64,000 bases of DNA, taken from NCBI RefSeq assembly GCF_000024605.1, contig NC_013385.1, forward strand, positions 1,235,501 through 1,299,500, written 5' to 3'. The position numbers and the translations under genes are program-made. The notes under the pieces were generated by a model that worked only from the letters and a program-made list of their open reading frames with translations, was not told where the DNA came from and searched no databases. The stretch's first letter is position 1. Each line of letters starts with the position of its first letter. Source of the stretch: Ammonifex degensii KC4 (GTDB lineage Bacteria; Bacillota; Desulfotomaculia; Desulfotomaculales; Ammonificaceae). This document shows positions 24,760 through 33,775 of the stretch, piece by piece.

Positions 24760-25989
24760 CTGGGACGCACCTTTCCACTTTTTGCTGCCCTCTACCACCG
24801 CAACTACCGCCTTTACTGGACGGGACAGCTCATCTCGGTAAGCGGCACCTGGATGCAACAGGTAGCCCTTTCCTGGCTCATCTTGGAACTTACCCATTCT
24901 GCCTTCAAGCTGGGAGTAGTGGGGGCAGCACAGTTTCTGCCCGTTCTTCTCTTTTCGCTTTACGGAGGGATTCTGGCCGACCGCTTCCCCAAGAAATACC
25001 TGATCATGTTCACCCAGACCAGCATGATGCTGGTGGCCTTTCTTTTAGGGATATTAGTGGTGACAGGGAAAGTTCATTACGCGGCGATAGTGGTGCTGGC
25101 CTTTCTTTTGGGGTGCTTCAACGCCATAGACATGCCAGCCCGCCAGTCCTTCATCCTGGAGCTGGTAGACCGCTCCACCCTCATGAACGCTTTGGCCCTG
25201 CACTCGGCCCTTTTCAACGGGGCCAGGGTGGTAGGGCCGGCGCTGGCGGGAGTGGCGCTGGCCCGCTGGGGAACAGCCACCTGCTTTTTCTTGAACGCTG
25301 CTTCTTTTCTTGCTGTGCTAATGCAGCTGGCCCGTATAGACGTGGTGGGCCGGAAAAACGTTTCGGGTAAAACTTCTTCTCCTTTCCGGGAACTCAAGGA
25401 AGCGCTCACCTACGTGAAGGAGACGCCGCGGCTCCTTTATCCCTTGTTGCTGCTGGCCCTTTTCAGCGCCCTGGCCATCAACTTCAACGTTTTGGTACCT
25501 GCTCTGGCGCGGCTGACCTTAAAAGAAGGAGCCCAGCAATACGCTCACCTTCTCACGGCTCAGGGTTTGGGAGCGGTAGCAGGAGGGATTTTTTTGGCCT
25601 GGTTGAGCTGGCAGGGACCGAGGATTGCCTGGATCGTCATTGGAGCTCTGGCCCTCTGCGTCCCCCAGATTATCTTAGGTCTCTTACCCGGATACTACCA
25701 GGCCCTATTCTTGCTCTTCGTGGCCGGCTGGGGAATGGTGGTGCTCGTCAGCACCATAAACACCAATATACAATTAAACGCCCGCGAAGATTGCCGCGGG
25801 CGGGTCATGAGCCTTTATGTACTGCTCTTCGTGGGTACCTCTCCGGTGGGCAACCTACTGGCTGGCGCCTTGGCCCACCGCTGGGGAGTTCCCTGGGCCT
25901 TCACTTTAGGATCGGTCGCTGCCCTTCTGGCCGGGGCCGCCATAGCCGCCTGCTGGTACCGGGCCGAAAGAAGAATCTCTAGTTCATAG
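24760..25989 (+). CDS. MFS exporter (MFS_3/EntS-like), probable CTG start
   Basis: Twelve-helix major facilitator exporter, related to the EntS-like group; substrate unknown. Homology-like sequence begins well before the first ATG (24853): the codons upstream encode RLYWTGQLISVSGTW, the usual first helix of this family. An in-frame TGA at 24733 and the lack of any ATG/GTG/TTG between 24736 and 24852 leave CTG 24760, eight bases after GGAGG, as the best start. Starting at ATG 24853 would remove part of helix 1. Motif-A-like GILADRFPKK is near residue 70. The 3' end overlaps the convergent ferredoxin gene by 11 bases. Confidence 0.85.
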   Translation: MGRTFPLFAALYHRNYRLYWTGQLISVSGTWMQQVALSWLILELTHSAFKLGVVGAAQFLPVLLFSLYGGILADRFPKKYLIMFTQTSMMLVAFLLGILVVTGKVHYAAIVVLAFLLGCFNAIDMPARQSFILELVDRSTLMNALALHSALFNGARVVGPALAGVALARWGTATCFFLNAASFLAVLMQLARIDVVGRKNVSGKTSSPFRELKEALTYVKETPRLLYPLLLLALFSALAINFNVLVPALARLTLKEGAQQYAHLLTAQGLGAVAGGIFLAWLSWQGPRIAWIVIGALALCVPQIILGLLPGYYQALFLLFVAGWGMVVLVSTINTNIQLNAREDCRGRVMSLYVLLFVGTSPVGNLLAGALAHRWGVPWAFTLGSVAALLAGAAIAACWYRAERRISSS

Positions 25990-26422
25990 CCGCTTCTTTC
26001 TTCTCTTCTGCCGGTCGGGCAGCCGGCTTGCGCGCTCCCAGCGTGTAGACGGCCACCTTCTCCTCTTTCCGGGTGGCAGGCGAAGTGTGGGTTCCCTGGA
26101 AGACGATGATCCCCTGTGGACAGACCTCAATGCACAGGCCGCAGTAGATGCACTTGTAGGGATCGTAGCGCCTCTTTATGAGTCGGCCGGCGCCACGCGT
26201 CTGCCCTTCGCCTGCCGAAGCTACCTCCAGCCGGGGACCTATCTCTACTTTAATGGCCCCTACCGGACAGGTGCGCTCACAGCGGCGGCAGGTCATGCAC
26301 TCCTCCACGGTGAAGACGATTTCTCCCCGCGTGGCCGGAAACGGAGAACGGATTTCCTGCGGGTACTTGCGGGTGACCGGTGGGGAAAACAGGTTCCTGA
26401 GCACCACCGAAAGCATTTTCAT
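25979..26422 (-). CDS. 2[4Fe-4S] ferredoxin-like protein (NuoI/EchF/HycF type)
   Basis: Two complete ferredoxin motifs are present, CMTCRRCERTCPVG and CIYCGLCIEVCPQG, the pattern of the NuoI/hydrogenase-subunit-6 family that relays electrons inside complex I-like enzymes. Between them is a longer basic insertion, and the C-terminus carries a Lys/Ala/Glu-rich tail. No partner subunits are adjacent, so it is an orphan. The start is ambiguous between ATG 26437 and ATG 26422; the latter has a GGGGG SD at good distance. It converges on the MFS gene. Confidence 0.8.
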   Translation of the reverse strand: MKMLSVVLRNLFSPPVTRKYPQEIRSPFPATRGEIVFTVEECMTCRRCERTCPVGAIKVEIGPRLEVASAGEGQTRGAGRLIKRRYDPYKCIYCGLCIEVCPQGIIVFQGTHTSPATRKEEKVAVYTLGARKPAARPAEEKKEAAMN

Positions 26423-26594
26423 CCAAACTACCCCCATCCCTTGTGAAAAGTTTAACTATGCTAAGACTCAACCTTTACTAAGTAAAATAGTTCCTACCCC
26501 TGTGCCGGTGCAAAACCCGTGCTTATCAGTAAAAAGCCTTTCAAACTGCTAAAAGGAAATCTATGTAGCTTTTAAAGTGGCTCTTATAAAAAAA

Positions 26595-26624
26595 CGGGGA
26601 AAAGCCCGGTTTTGCTTTTCCCCG
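26595..26624 (-). terminator. Intrinsic terminator of the heme operon
   Basis: A perfect 11-bp stem (CGGGGAAAAGC / GCTTTTCCCCG) with an 8-base loop, followed on the minus strand by TTTTTTTATAA. It lies 39 bases after the stop of the last gene of the hem unit. The 200-base AT-rich stretch between it and the ferredoxin gene holds nothing else I can identify. Confidence 0.92.
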
Positions 26625-26662
26625 TGGTATCTACTTATTCAATTTTTCGCTGGAATTTGAGG

Positions 26663-27013
26663 CTACACCTCAACCACGTAGCGAATATCGCAGACGCCAG
26701 CCGGGCAATAGCGCTCTGTCAGATGCGCAGCGAACTCCTCGTCGTAGTTAGCTAGGGCTTCCTTTACCATACGCGCCCCTATTCTAGAAGCAGGGCAGGC
26801 TTCCCCCAACAGAACCTGCTCGGCCAGCGAGGAAAGCTCGTCGAGCAAAGAAATCTCTCCTTCGCCCCGGCTTATCTGGCGCAGAAGCTCACAGATGCGC
26901 GCCAAGACCTCCCGGCAGCCAAAACACTCCCCACACTTCTCCTGCAGGGCCAGTCCCAGGTAGTAAGCCGTGAGGTCCACGATGCAGCGCGGCATAGCTC
27001 CGCCCGAGCACAT
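26663..27013 (-). CDS. Stand-alone NuoF C-terminal-like [4Fe-4S] domain protein
   Basis: A 116-residue protein that resembles only the last domain of NuoF/HydB-type NADH dehydrogenase subunits. It begins at the equivalent of the GSGG motif (CSGGAMPRCIVDLTAYYL), has CGECFGCRE (CX2CX2C) at about residues 27-33, and a fourth Cys about 40 residues later, so all cluster ligands are kept. A CPAGVC motif near the end may bind another metal. ATG 27013 has GGGAGG nine bases before it. It follows hemL by 38 bases. No rest of a NuoF gene exists upstream, so it is not a simple fragment at this locus. Confidence 0.75.
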   Translation of the reverse strand: MCSGGAMPRCIVDLTAYYLGLALQEKCGECFGCREVLARICELLRQISRGEGEISLLDELSSLAEQVLLGEACPASRIGARMVKEALANYDEEFAAHLTERYCPAGVCDIRYVVEV

Positions 27014-27051
27014 GGAGTTTCGCCTCCCAACCGAGTTTCCTTAAAGGGATT

Positions 27052-28347
27052 TTAACTCTTCGCTTTGAGCTTGCGCAAGACACGCCTGGTCGCCTCCACG
27101 GTGAAAGCCACGTCCTCCTCCTTGTGGGCCAAGGAGATAAACCAGGCCTCGAACTGGGAAGGGGGCAGGTAGACTCCTTCCTCTAGCATAGCATGGAAGA
27201 AATTAGCAAAAAGTGACGTATCCGATTTGACCGCCGAGGCGTAATCTTTAACCTCTTCCGGAGTGAAGAAAAGGGTGAGCATGGAACCTACCCGGTTGAT
27301 CCTGCCGGGAACCCCCGCCTCCTCTAGGGCCTCCCGCAGGCCATCCTCCAGCATCTTCCCCAGTTTCTCAAGATACGGATAGGTTTCCTCTTGGCGCAGC
27401 ACCTCCAGAGTAGCAATTCCGGCCGCCATGGCCAGGGGATTGCCGGAAAGAGTCCCGGCCTGGTAGACCGGGCCTACCGGTGCCACCATTTCCATGATTT
27501 CCTTTCTGCCGCCGAAGGCTCCTACAGGCAAGCCCCCGCCGATGATCTTTCCCAGACAGGTGAGATCGGGAATGACGCCATAAAGCGTTTGGGCGCCGCC
27601 GTAAGCCACTCGGAACCCGGTGATCACCTCGTCGAAAATGAGCAGAGTCCCGTAGGTATTGCAGAGCTCGCGCAGCCCCTCCAGAAAGCCGGGCTGGGGA
27701 GGAACCACTCCCATGTTCCCAGCAATGGGTTCCAGGATGACCGCTGCTATTTCTTCCCCCTGTTCCTTAAAGATTTCTCTGACCATTTTCAGATCGTTGA
27801 AGCGGGCCACCAAAGTGTCGGCCGCCGTACCCGGAGGCACGCCTGGGCTGGTGGGAACCCCTAGGGTCAAAGCCCCGGAGCCAGCTTTTATAAGGAAAGA
27901 ATCGGCGTGGCCGTGGTAGCAGCCCTCAAACTTCAGGATCTTGAAGCGGCGGGTGTAGGCCCGCGCCAGCCGTATAGCACTCATCGTGGCCTCGGTGCCG
28001 GAGTTAACCAGGCGCACCATTTCCACGCCCGGCAGGGCTTCCACCAGGCGACGGGCCAGCTCCACTTCCAGCGGGCAGGGGGCACCAAAGCTCATGCCCC
28101 GCTTGGCCTGCGAGGCTACGGCCTCTACCACTGCTGGGTGGGCGTGCCCTAAGATGAGTGGCCCCCAGGAACAGACGTAGTCCAGGTAGGAGTTGCCGTC
28201 GGCATCGTAGATTCTGGCCCCTTCTCCCCCTACTATGAAGGGGGGAGTACCTCCCACCGCCTTGAAGGCTCGGACCGGGCTGTTAACCCCTCCGGGAAGG
28301 TATTTCTGGGCCTCGGTAAATAGCCGGATAGATACCTCCCTATTCAC
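27052..28347 (-). CDS. hemL: Glutamate-1-semialdehyde 2,1-aminomutase
   Basis: PLP enzyme that converts glutamate-1-semialdehyde to 5-aminolevulinate, the step after HemA. It is 431 residues long. The PLP lysine lies in [17 protein letters not shown] near residue 268, and other family marks are [12 protein letters not shown] and [16 protein letters not shown]. Its start overlaps the ahbB stop by 8 bases. It is placed near the end of the heme operon. Confidence 0.97.
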   Translation of the reverse strand: MNREVSIRLFTEAQKYLPGGVNSPVRAFKAVGGTPPFIVGGEGARIYDADGNSYLDYVCSWGPLILGHAHPAVVEAVASQAKRGMSFGAPCPLEVELARRLVEALPGVEMVRLVNSGTEATMSAIRLARAYTRRFKILKFEGCYHGHADSFLIKAGSGALTLGVPTSPGVPPGTAADTLVARFNDLKMVREIFKEQGEEIAAVILEPIAGNMGVVPPQPGFLEGLRELCNTYGTLLIFDEVITGFRVAYGGAQTLYGVIPDLTCLGKIIGGGLPVGAFGGRKEIMEMVAPVGPVYQAGTLSGNPLAMAAGIATLEVLRQEETYPYLEKLGKMLEDGLREALEEAGVPGRINRVGSMLTLFFTPEEVKDYASAVKSDTSLFANFFHAMLEEGVYLPPSQFEAWFISLAHKEEDVAFTVEATRRVLRKLKAKS

Positions 28348-28825
28348 CCTCTTCCCCCCTCTCGGTGAAGTACTGGGGATTGGAGCGCTTGAGTTCCTGG
28401 GTGCTGAAGAGCACCAGGAAATCTTTCACCCCCACGGCCGAGCTCAACTTCCTTATGATCTCCCAGCACTCCTCCCGGCGGGGACGGTGGATCATGGTGT
28501 AAAGATTGTAGGGCCACTCCGGGGTGGGCAACCGCTCGTAACAGTGGGTAACCTCCGGGAAAGAAGCCAGCTTCTTCCCTACCTCTTCCACCCTCTCCGG
28601 AGGCACCCGCCACACCACCATGGCGTTGGCCGTAAACCCTACGTGCTGCTGGCGCAAGGCAACCGACAGCCGCCGGATTATCCCTTTTTCCAGGTACTCC
28701 TTTACCTTGGCGATGACCGCTTCTTCACTCATTCCCACCCGTTTCCCTATTTCACGAAAGGGGCGAGAAGTGAGAGGGAAGTTATTCCCCAGCTCCAGGA
28801 TCAGGCGCTGTTCCTGCTCGGTCAT
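28340..28825 (-). CDS. ahbB: Siroheme decarboxylase subunit AhbB (Lrp/AsnC-like)
   Basis: With AhbA it decarboxylates siroheme to 12,18-didecarboxysiroheme in the alternative heme pathway. The fold is Lrp-like: a helix-turn-helix N-terminus ([21 protein letters not shown]) then a RAM-type domain. The C-terminal [18 protein letters not shown] is characteristic of the AhbB type. The protein is 161 residues. Its start lies 44 bases inside the end of ahbA. Although annotated as regulators in many genomes, the position between radical SAM and hem genes supports the enzyme. Confidence 0.9.
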   Translation of the reverse strand: MTEQEQRLILELGNNFPLTSRPFREIGKRVGMSEEAVIAKVKEYLEKGIIRRLSVALRQQHVGFTANAMVVWRVPPERVEEVGKKLASFPEVTHCYERLPTPEWPYNLYTMIHRPRREECWEIIRKLSSAVGVKDFLVLFSTQELKRSNPQYFTERGEEGE

Positions 28826-29303
28826 GGCTCCCCTCCAGGTCGAAGTTTACCCTTATTTTGAAGATGCGGCGGGCCGGCAGGTTGAGAAACTGGGTAATTC
28901 CGGTTTTCTCTTTAATCTCCTGCAGTATCTGGTTTATCCGCTCGTGTGAAGGGGCCAGGATGGTGAACCAGACGTTGTAAGTTTCGTGCTCCCGGACGTA
29001 GTTGTGAGTCACTTCCGGGTAGCTGTTGATAACCTCGGCCACTTCCGGTATCCTTTCCGGTGGCACCGCCAGGGCGCACAGGGTGCCGGTATAGCCTATC
29101 TTGCGGGAGTCAATGATGGCTCCCAGGCGCCTGATCACCCCCATCTCCTTTAGCTCGCGCAGCCGGGCGATCAGCGCCTCCTCCGTCATTCCCACCTGCG
29201 CGGCCAGCTCCCGAAAAGGCTCTGGCACGGGAGAAAATCCTTTTTGCAGGGCGGCCAGCAGCCGCCGGTCGGTATCGGTTAAAACCGCCTTCTTCCCCGG
29301 CAT
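28782..29303 (-). CDS. ahbA: Siroheme decarboxylase subunit AhbA (Lrp/AsnC-like)
   Basis: Partner of AhbB. The protein (173 residues) has the same Lrp-type HTH (EALIARLRELKEMGVIRRLGAII) and RAM fold with NYVREHETYNVWF, a His-containing segment typical of AhbA. Start ATG 29303 follows AGGAGTTCC and is 7 bases downstream of the radical SAM gene; a longer open frame to 29516 lies inside that gene and is discarded. The C-terminal 40 residues overlap ahbB in another frame. Confidence 0.9.
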   Translation of the reverse strand: MPGKKAVLTDTDRRLLAALQKGFSPVPEPFRELAAQVGMTEEALIARLRELKEMGVIRRLGAIIDSRKIGYTGTLCALAVPPERIPEVAEVINSYPEVTHNYVREHETYNVWFTILAPSHERINQILQEIKEKTGITQFLNLPARRIFKIRVNFDLEGSHDRAGTAPDPGAGE

Positions 29304-29310
29304 GGAACTC

Positions 29311-30303
29311 CTAACTCCTCTTCCCCGCCCGGTAGAGGCACCAGGGCTCTTCGGCCATGTAATCGCCGTAGTAGTAAAGGGCCCGCGCCCGGCAACCGCC
29401 GCAAATATCGTTGTACTCGCACTCCCCGCACTTGCCGGTATACTGTCGGGTGCGCAAACGCTGGAAGATGGGCGCCTCTCTCCATATAGTGGAAAAAGGA
29501 GTCTGGCGCACGTCACCCGCCGGCAGGTCGAGGTAGGCGCAGGGCTGCACGATCCCCACCGGATTTATGAGGCAGTAGGCCAGCCCGGCCAAGCACCCCC
29601 GGCCAAAGCGGGTATCACACCCCATCTGGCGGGCGATGCGCTGGAACTGAGGAGCGCAAGTGGGCTTTACTTCTATATTAGCCTCCATGCCTTTGCGCAG
29701 CAGGCGCCGGAGTAGGCGCTCGTACTGCTCAGCCTTGAGCGAGGCCTCGGCTAAGTTGACGGCCCGGCCGGTAGGCACCAGGAAGAAAACGTGGTGCCCC
29801 CTGGCCCCCATGGCCACGGCGAAGTCGGTGATCTCTTCAACTTCTTCGTAGTTGAAATCCATCACCGTGGTATGTATCTGGAAGGGCAGCCCCTCCTCGC
29901 GGCAGGCCTCCATTCCTTTAACCGCCGCCTCCCAAGAACCGGGCACACCCCGAAGGCGATCGTGCTTCTGCGGATCTAGGCTGTCCAGGCTTATTCCCGC
30001 CACGGCAAGCCCGGCTTTTTTAAGCTCCCTGGCCACCTCGCGGGTGATGAGTGTCCCGTTAGTTCCTAGAACCGGTCGCAGACCTAAAGAGCGGGCGTGC
30101 GCTATCAAAGAGTAGAGGTCCGGGCGTAAGATAGGTTCTCCACCGGAGAAGATCATGATCTTGAATCCCGCCCGCGCTATCTCCTCGATGAGCGCCTTGC
30201 CCTCCGAGGTCACGAGCTCCGCCTCTTTTTTCGTGCCGGCATCCCGGTAGCAGTGCTCGCACTTCAGGTTGCAGGCGTTGGTCACGTTCCAAGATATAAT
30301 CAT
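29311..30303 (-). CDS. Radical SAM heme-branch enzyme (AhbD/NirJ2-like)
   Basis: Radical SAM protein (330 residues) of the alternative heme pathway. The cluster motif CNLKCEHCYRDAG is at residues 11-23 and the C-terminus has a SPASM/twitch-like cluster set (CGECEYNDICGGC). The N-terminus MIISWNVTNACN resembles the NirJ2/AhbD type, which completes heme b by oxidative decarboxylation; NirJ1/AhbC proteins normally have a longer N-terminus. Only one such gene is in the window, so the AhbC step must be encoded elsewhere or this protein is AhbC. The neighbours ahbA and hemB fix the pathway. Confidence 0.85.
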   Translation of the reverse strand: MIISWNVTNACNLKCEHCYRDAGTKKEAELVTSEGKALIEEIARAGFKIMIFSGGEPILRPDLYSLIAHARSLGLRPVLGTNGTLITREVARELKKAGLAVAGISLDSLDPQKHDRLRGVPGSWEAAVKGMEACREEGLPFQIHTTVMDFNYEEVEEITDFAVAMGARGHHVFFLVPTGRAVNLAEASLKAEQYERLLRRLLRKGMEANIEVKPTCAPQFQRIARQMGCDTRFGRGCLAGLAYCLINPVGIVQPCAYLDLPAGDVRQTPFSTIWREAPIFQRLRTRQYTGKCGECEYNDICGGCRARALYYYGDYMAEEPWCLYRAGKRS

Positions 30304-30323
30304 TTCTCTTCCCCTTTCTCCGC

Positions 30324-31298
30324 TTACCTGCGCAGCCAGCGGGCCGCCTCCTTAGCAAAGTAGGTTATGATGATATCGGCCCCCGCCCGCTTTATGGCGG
30401 TGAGCACCTCCAGCACTACCGCCTTCTCGTCAAGCCAGCCGAGCTTTGCCGCCGCCTTTATCATGGCGTACTCCCCGCTCACGTTATAGGCCGCCACCGG
30501 GCGCCCAAAGGCGTCTTTCACCTGCCTTATGACATCCAGGTAAGCCAGGGCCGGCTTCACCATTACTATATCGGCCCCCTCTTCCAGGTCAAGCTCCACT
30601 TCCCAGAGGGCCTCGGCTGCGTTGGCAGGGTCCATCTGGTAGCTGCGGCGGTCGCCAAAGCGGGGGGCGCTTTCCGCCGCCTCCCGGAAGGGACCATAGA
30701 AGGCAGAGGCGTACTTGGCGCTGTAAGCCATGATCCCTACTTCCTGAAAGCCGGCTGCGTCCAGCGCCTCTCTTATGGCCCTCACCCTCCCGTCCATCAT
30801 GTCCGACGGGGCCACCAGGTCGGCTCCCGCCTCGGCGTAGGTCACCGCCGCCCGCGCCAAAAGAGGAAGGGTGGGGTCATTGAGCACGCGCCCTTCTTCG
30901 ACCACCCCACAGTGGCCGTGGTCGGTATAAGGGCAGAGGCAGACGTCAGCCGCCACCACCAGCTCGGGAAAGCGGGCTTTAATCGCCCGTATGGCCCGCG
31001 GAACCACACCCTCCCGGTTCCAGGCCTCGCTTCCCTGGGGGTCTTTGCGGTCGGTAACGCCGAAAAGCAAGACTCCCGGCAGGCCCAGCTCCACCGCTTC
31101 CTCCAGTTCGCCCAGGAGTTGGTCTACGGAGTAGCGAAAAACGCCGGGCATGGACTCCACCGGCTGCCTTACCCTTTCCCCTTCCACCACGAAGAGCGGC
31201 CAGAGAAGATCTTTTACCGCAAGTTCGGTCTCCCGTACTAAGCGCCGCAGGTTTTCCAGCCGGCGCAGACGGCGTGGCCGGTGGTAAGGATAGGTCAA
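30324..31298 (-). CDS. hemB: Porphobilinogen synthase (5-aminolevulinate dehydratase)
   Basis: Condenses two 5-aminolevulinates to porphobilinogen. It is 324 residues long. The zinc site [14 protein letters not shown] near residue 118 has all three Cys, so this is the Zn-dependent type. The Schiff-base lysines lie in [16 protein letters not shown] near residue 192 and [10 protein letters not shown] near residue 245. The start overlaps the end of the upstream cobA-hemD gene by 4 bases. Confidence 0.97.
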   Translation of the reverse strand: MTYPYHRPRRLRRLENLRRLVRETELAVKDLLWPLFVVEGERVRQPVESMPGVFRYSVDQLLGELEEAVELGLPGVLLFGVTDRKDPQGSEAWNREGVVPRAIRAIKARFPELVVAADVCLCPYTDHGHCGVVEEGRVLNDPTLPLLARAAVTYAEAGADLVAPSDMMDGRVRAIREALDAAGFQEVGIMAYSAKYASAFYGPFREAAESAPRFGDRRSYQMDPANAAEALWEVELDLEEGADIVMVKPALAYLDVIRQVKDAFGRPVAAYNVSGEYAMIKAAAKLGWLDEKAVVLEVLTAIKRAGADIIITYFAKEAARWLRR

Positions 31299-32821
31299 TT
31301 TAATCCCCCCTCGCTACCAAAGTAGGCGGCCAAGGCCGCCACCAGCCCCGGTATGGTGTACTCCCGGGCCTCCACGTCCACTTTAAGACCGAGCTCCCTG
31401 GCCGTCTGGCTGGTCACCGGGCCGATGGAGGCCACGGTCACGCGTCCAAGCAACTTTCCCGCTCCTTCCCCCAGCGCCTTCACCAGGAAGCGCACGGTGG
31501 AGGAACTGGTAAAAGTGACGGCGTCTATTTCTCCTGCCTCCAGAAGGCGCCGGGCGAGGGCGGCCCTTTCCTGGGCCGGGCGGATATGATAAGCTACCAC
31601 GCTTTCCACCTCGCAGCCCAAAGCCTGCAGGGCATCTTCCAGAAGCTTGCGGGCCAGATCGGCACGGGGCAAAAGGACGCGCTCTCCCGGCCGCACCCGC
31701 AGGCGAAGGCTCTCGGCCAACTCCTCTGCCCGGTAGGCTTCGGGCAAGTCGGCCACCTCCAGCCCCCTCTCCCGTAAAGCTTCAGCCGTGGCCGGTCCCA
31801 GGGCCACAAAGCGGGCTTTGGTGAAAGCCCTTATGTCTTTCTTTCTCTCCCGCAGGCGGCGGAAGAAGTGCTCCACTCCGTTGACCGAGGTGAAGACCAC
31901 CCAGTCATAAGTCTCGGCCTGGTCAAGCGCCCTGTCCAGTGGGCCCCAGTCTTCTGGCGGCTCTATCTTTATGACCGGGCATTCTATCGCTTCTCCTCCT
32001 AAGGCTGTCAAGGCTTGGGAGAGGCGGGAAGCCTGGTGGCGGGCTCTGGTCACCAGGATGCGCTTTCCTTTAAGGGGACCGCCGGCAAACCAGGCAAGTT
32101 CCCGGCTGAGCTTCACCACCTCTCCCACCACCACTACCGCCGGGTTAGTAAGCCCGGCCTTTTCCACCTCTTGCACTAGATCCTTTAAAGGGGCCATGAC
32201 CTGCTGCTGCCTGCCGGTGGTGCCCCACTGGATCACCGCCGCCGGCGTGTCGCCCGGCATCCCTTTTTCCTGAAGTTTTTGCACGATGGTCCCCAAGTGA
32301 GCCATCCCCATGAGGAAGACCAGCGTGCCGTTGTGAGCCAGACTTTCCCAATTGAGGTTAGAACCTTCTTTACCCGGATCTTCACTCCCGGTAGCCACGG
32401 TAAAGCTGGCCACATAGTCCCGGTGGGTGAGGGGTATCCCAGCGTAGGCAGGGATAGCTATGGCCGCCGTCACCCCCGGCACCACCTCAAAGGGAATCCC
32501 GGCTTCCTTCAGGGCTTCTGCCTCTTCCCCTCCCCGCCCGAAGACGAAGGGGTCTCCACCTTTCAGCCGCACCACTACCTTCCCTTCCTGCGCGTAGCGC
32601 ACCAGAAGGGAGTTTATCTCTTCCTGGCTTAAAGCGTGTTTCCCCGGTTCCTTCCCCACAAAGACCAAGCTGGCTTCCGGACGAGCGTGGTTTAAAAGGG
32701 CTGGGTTCACCAGACGGTCGTAAACCACCACGTCGGCCTTCGCCAGAACTTCTGCCCCCTTGAGGGTAATGAGCCCCGGATCCCCGGGACCCCCACCTAC
32801 CAAGTAAACCTTTCCCCCCAT
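31295..32821 (-). CDS. cobA-hemD: Fused uroporphyrinogen-III C-methyltransferase / uroporphyrinogen-III synthase (CobA-HemD)
   Basis: The N-terminal domain (about residues 1-245) is the SAM-dependent methyltransferase that makes precorrin-2, with [14 protein letters not shown] at the start and [16 protein letters not shown] near residue 82. The C-terminal domain (about 250-508) is uroporphyrinogen-III synthase with [13 protein letters not shown] and [11 protein letters not shown]. The fusion is common in Firmicutes with siroheme-based heme synthesis. Start ATG 32821 has GGAGG seven bases upstream, better than the upstream frame start at 32839. Confidence 0.95.
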   Translation of the reverse strand: MGGKVYLVGGGPGDPGLITLKGAEVLAKADVVVYDRLVNPALLNHARPEASLVFVGKEPGKHALSQEEINSLLVRYAQEGKVVVRLKGGDPFVFGRGGEEAEALKEAGIPFEVVPGVTAAIAIPAYAGIPLTHRDYVASFTVATGSEDPGKEGSNLNWESLAHNGTLVFLMGMAHLGTIVQKLQEKGMPGDTPAAVIQWGTTGRQQQVMAPLKDLVQEVEKAGLTNPAVVVVGEVVKLSRELAWFAGGPLKGKRILVTRARHQASRLSQALTALGGEAIECPVIKIEPPEDWGPLDRALDQAETYDWVVFTSVNGVEHFFRRLRERKKDIRAFTKARFVALGPATAEALRERGLEVADLPEAYRAEELAESLRLRVRPGERVLLPRADLARKLLEDALQALGCEVESVVAYHIRPAQERAALARRLLEAGEIDAVTFTSSSTVRFLVKALGEGAGKLLGRVTVASIGPVTSQTARELGLKVDVEAREYTIPGLVAALAAYFGSEGGLN

Positions 32822-32843
32822 TCCCCAACCTCCAACCACAAGC

Positions 32844-33770
32844 TTATCCTCGCAGCAACTCTTCGGCGCCTTCCCGGAGGAGCCGTTCGGCCAGTCTTAT
32901 CCCCACTTCTTCCGGATAGGCAGTGGAGCCGCTTTCTTGCCCCCGGACAATCCTCTTTCCTTCCGGATCGGCCACCAGCCCCTCCAGCAAGATCTCGGCT
33001 CCTGCCACCCGCGCCAGGGCAGCTATGGGTACGTGACACCCCCCTCCCAGCCAGCGTAAAAAGGCCCGTTCGGCGGTCACTTCCAGGCGCGTGGTCGGAT
33101 CATCCAGCACCTCTACCATCTTTCTGAGCTCCCGGTCTTCTTTTCTCATTTCCACCCCTATGGCCCCCTGCGCTACTGCCGGAAGGCAGACCTGGTAAGG
33201 AAGAAGTGTCATTCTTCCGGTAAGATCGAGCCTGAGCCTTCTAAGCCCGGCCCAGGCCAGCACCACTGCCTCGCACTCTCCCTTTTCCAGCTTGCGCAGG
33301 CGGGTGGGCACGTTCCCCCTCAGGGGTACAAAGTTTAGATCTGGACGGGCCGCTTTCAGCTGGGCCTGCCGCCTTAGGCTGGAGGTACCTATCCTGGCCC
33401 CTTCCGGCAGGTCCTCCAGCCCTGCCCCCGTCAGGGATATGAGCACATCCCCCGGATGCTCACGAGGAAGCACAGCCCCTACACAGAGTTCCTCCGGCAG
33501 CTCGGTGGGGAGGTCTTTGAGGCTGTGCACCGCCAGGTCTATTTTTTCTTCCAGCAGGGCTACTTCCAGCTCCTTGGTAAAAAGCCCCTTCCCCCCTATG
33601 CGGGGAAGGGCTAAGTTTCGTACCTTATCGCCGGTAGTTTTAATTTTAACTATTTCGTATGTATAATGCGGCCATCTTTCCCGGAGGATCTGCAAAACTT
33701 GCTCCGTCTGGGCCAGGGCCAAATCGCTCCCCCGGGTGCCAATGCGCAGGCAACGCTTGCTTTTCCGCAT
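32844..33770 (-). CDS. hemC: Porphobilinogen deaminase (hydroxymethylbilane synthase)
   Basis: Polymerises four porphobilinogens on a dipyrromethane cofactor. It is 308 residues long. Hallmarks are IGTRGSDLALAQT near residue 11, HSLKDLPTELP near residue 81, SSLRRQAQL near residue 131 and the cofactor Cys in GGGCHVPIAALA near residue 245. It lies between hemA (5-base gap) and cobA-hemD (22-base gap), in series with the rest of the heme operon. Confidence 0.97.
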   Translation of the reverse strand: MRKSKRCLRIGTRGSDLALAQTEQVLQILRERWPHYTYEIVKIKTTGDKVRNLALPRIGGKGLFTKELEVALLEEKIDLAVHSLKDLPTELPEELCVGAVLPREHPGDVLISLTGAGLEDLPEGARIGTSSLRRQAQLKAARPDLNFVPLRGNVPTRLRKLEKGECEAVVLAWAGLRRLRLDLTGRMTLLPYQVCLPAVAQGAIGVEMRKEDRELRKMVEVLDDPTTRLEVTAERAFLRWLGGGCHVPIAALARVAGAEILLEGLVADPEGKRIVRGQESGSTAYPEEVGIRLAERLLREGAEELLRG

Positions 33771-33775
33771 GTTTT

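Noticed and set aside
26663-27013. Reading the NuoF-like gene as a degraded pseudogene
   Set aside because: All Cys ligands, a proper SD and a clean domain boundary are present, and no NuoF remnants precede it.
28340-29303. AhbA/AhbB as ordinary Lrp-type regulators
   Set aside because: Their sequence endings and position between the radical SAM gene and hemL fit siroheme decarboxylase.
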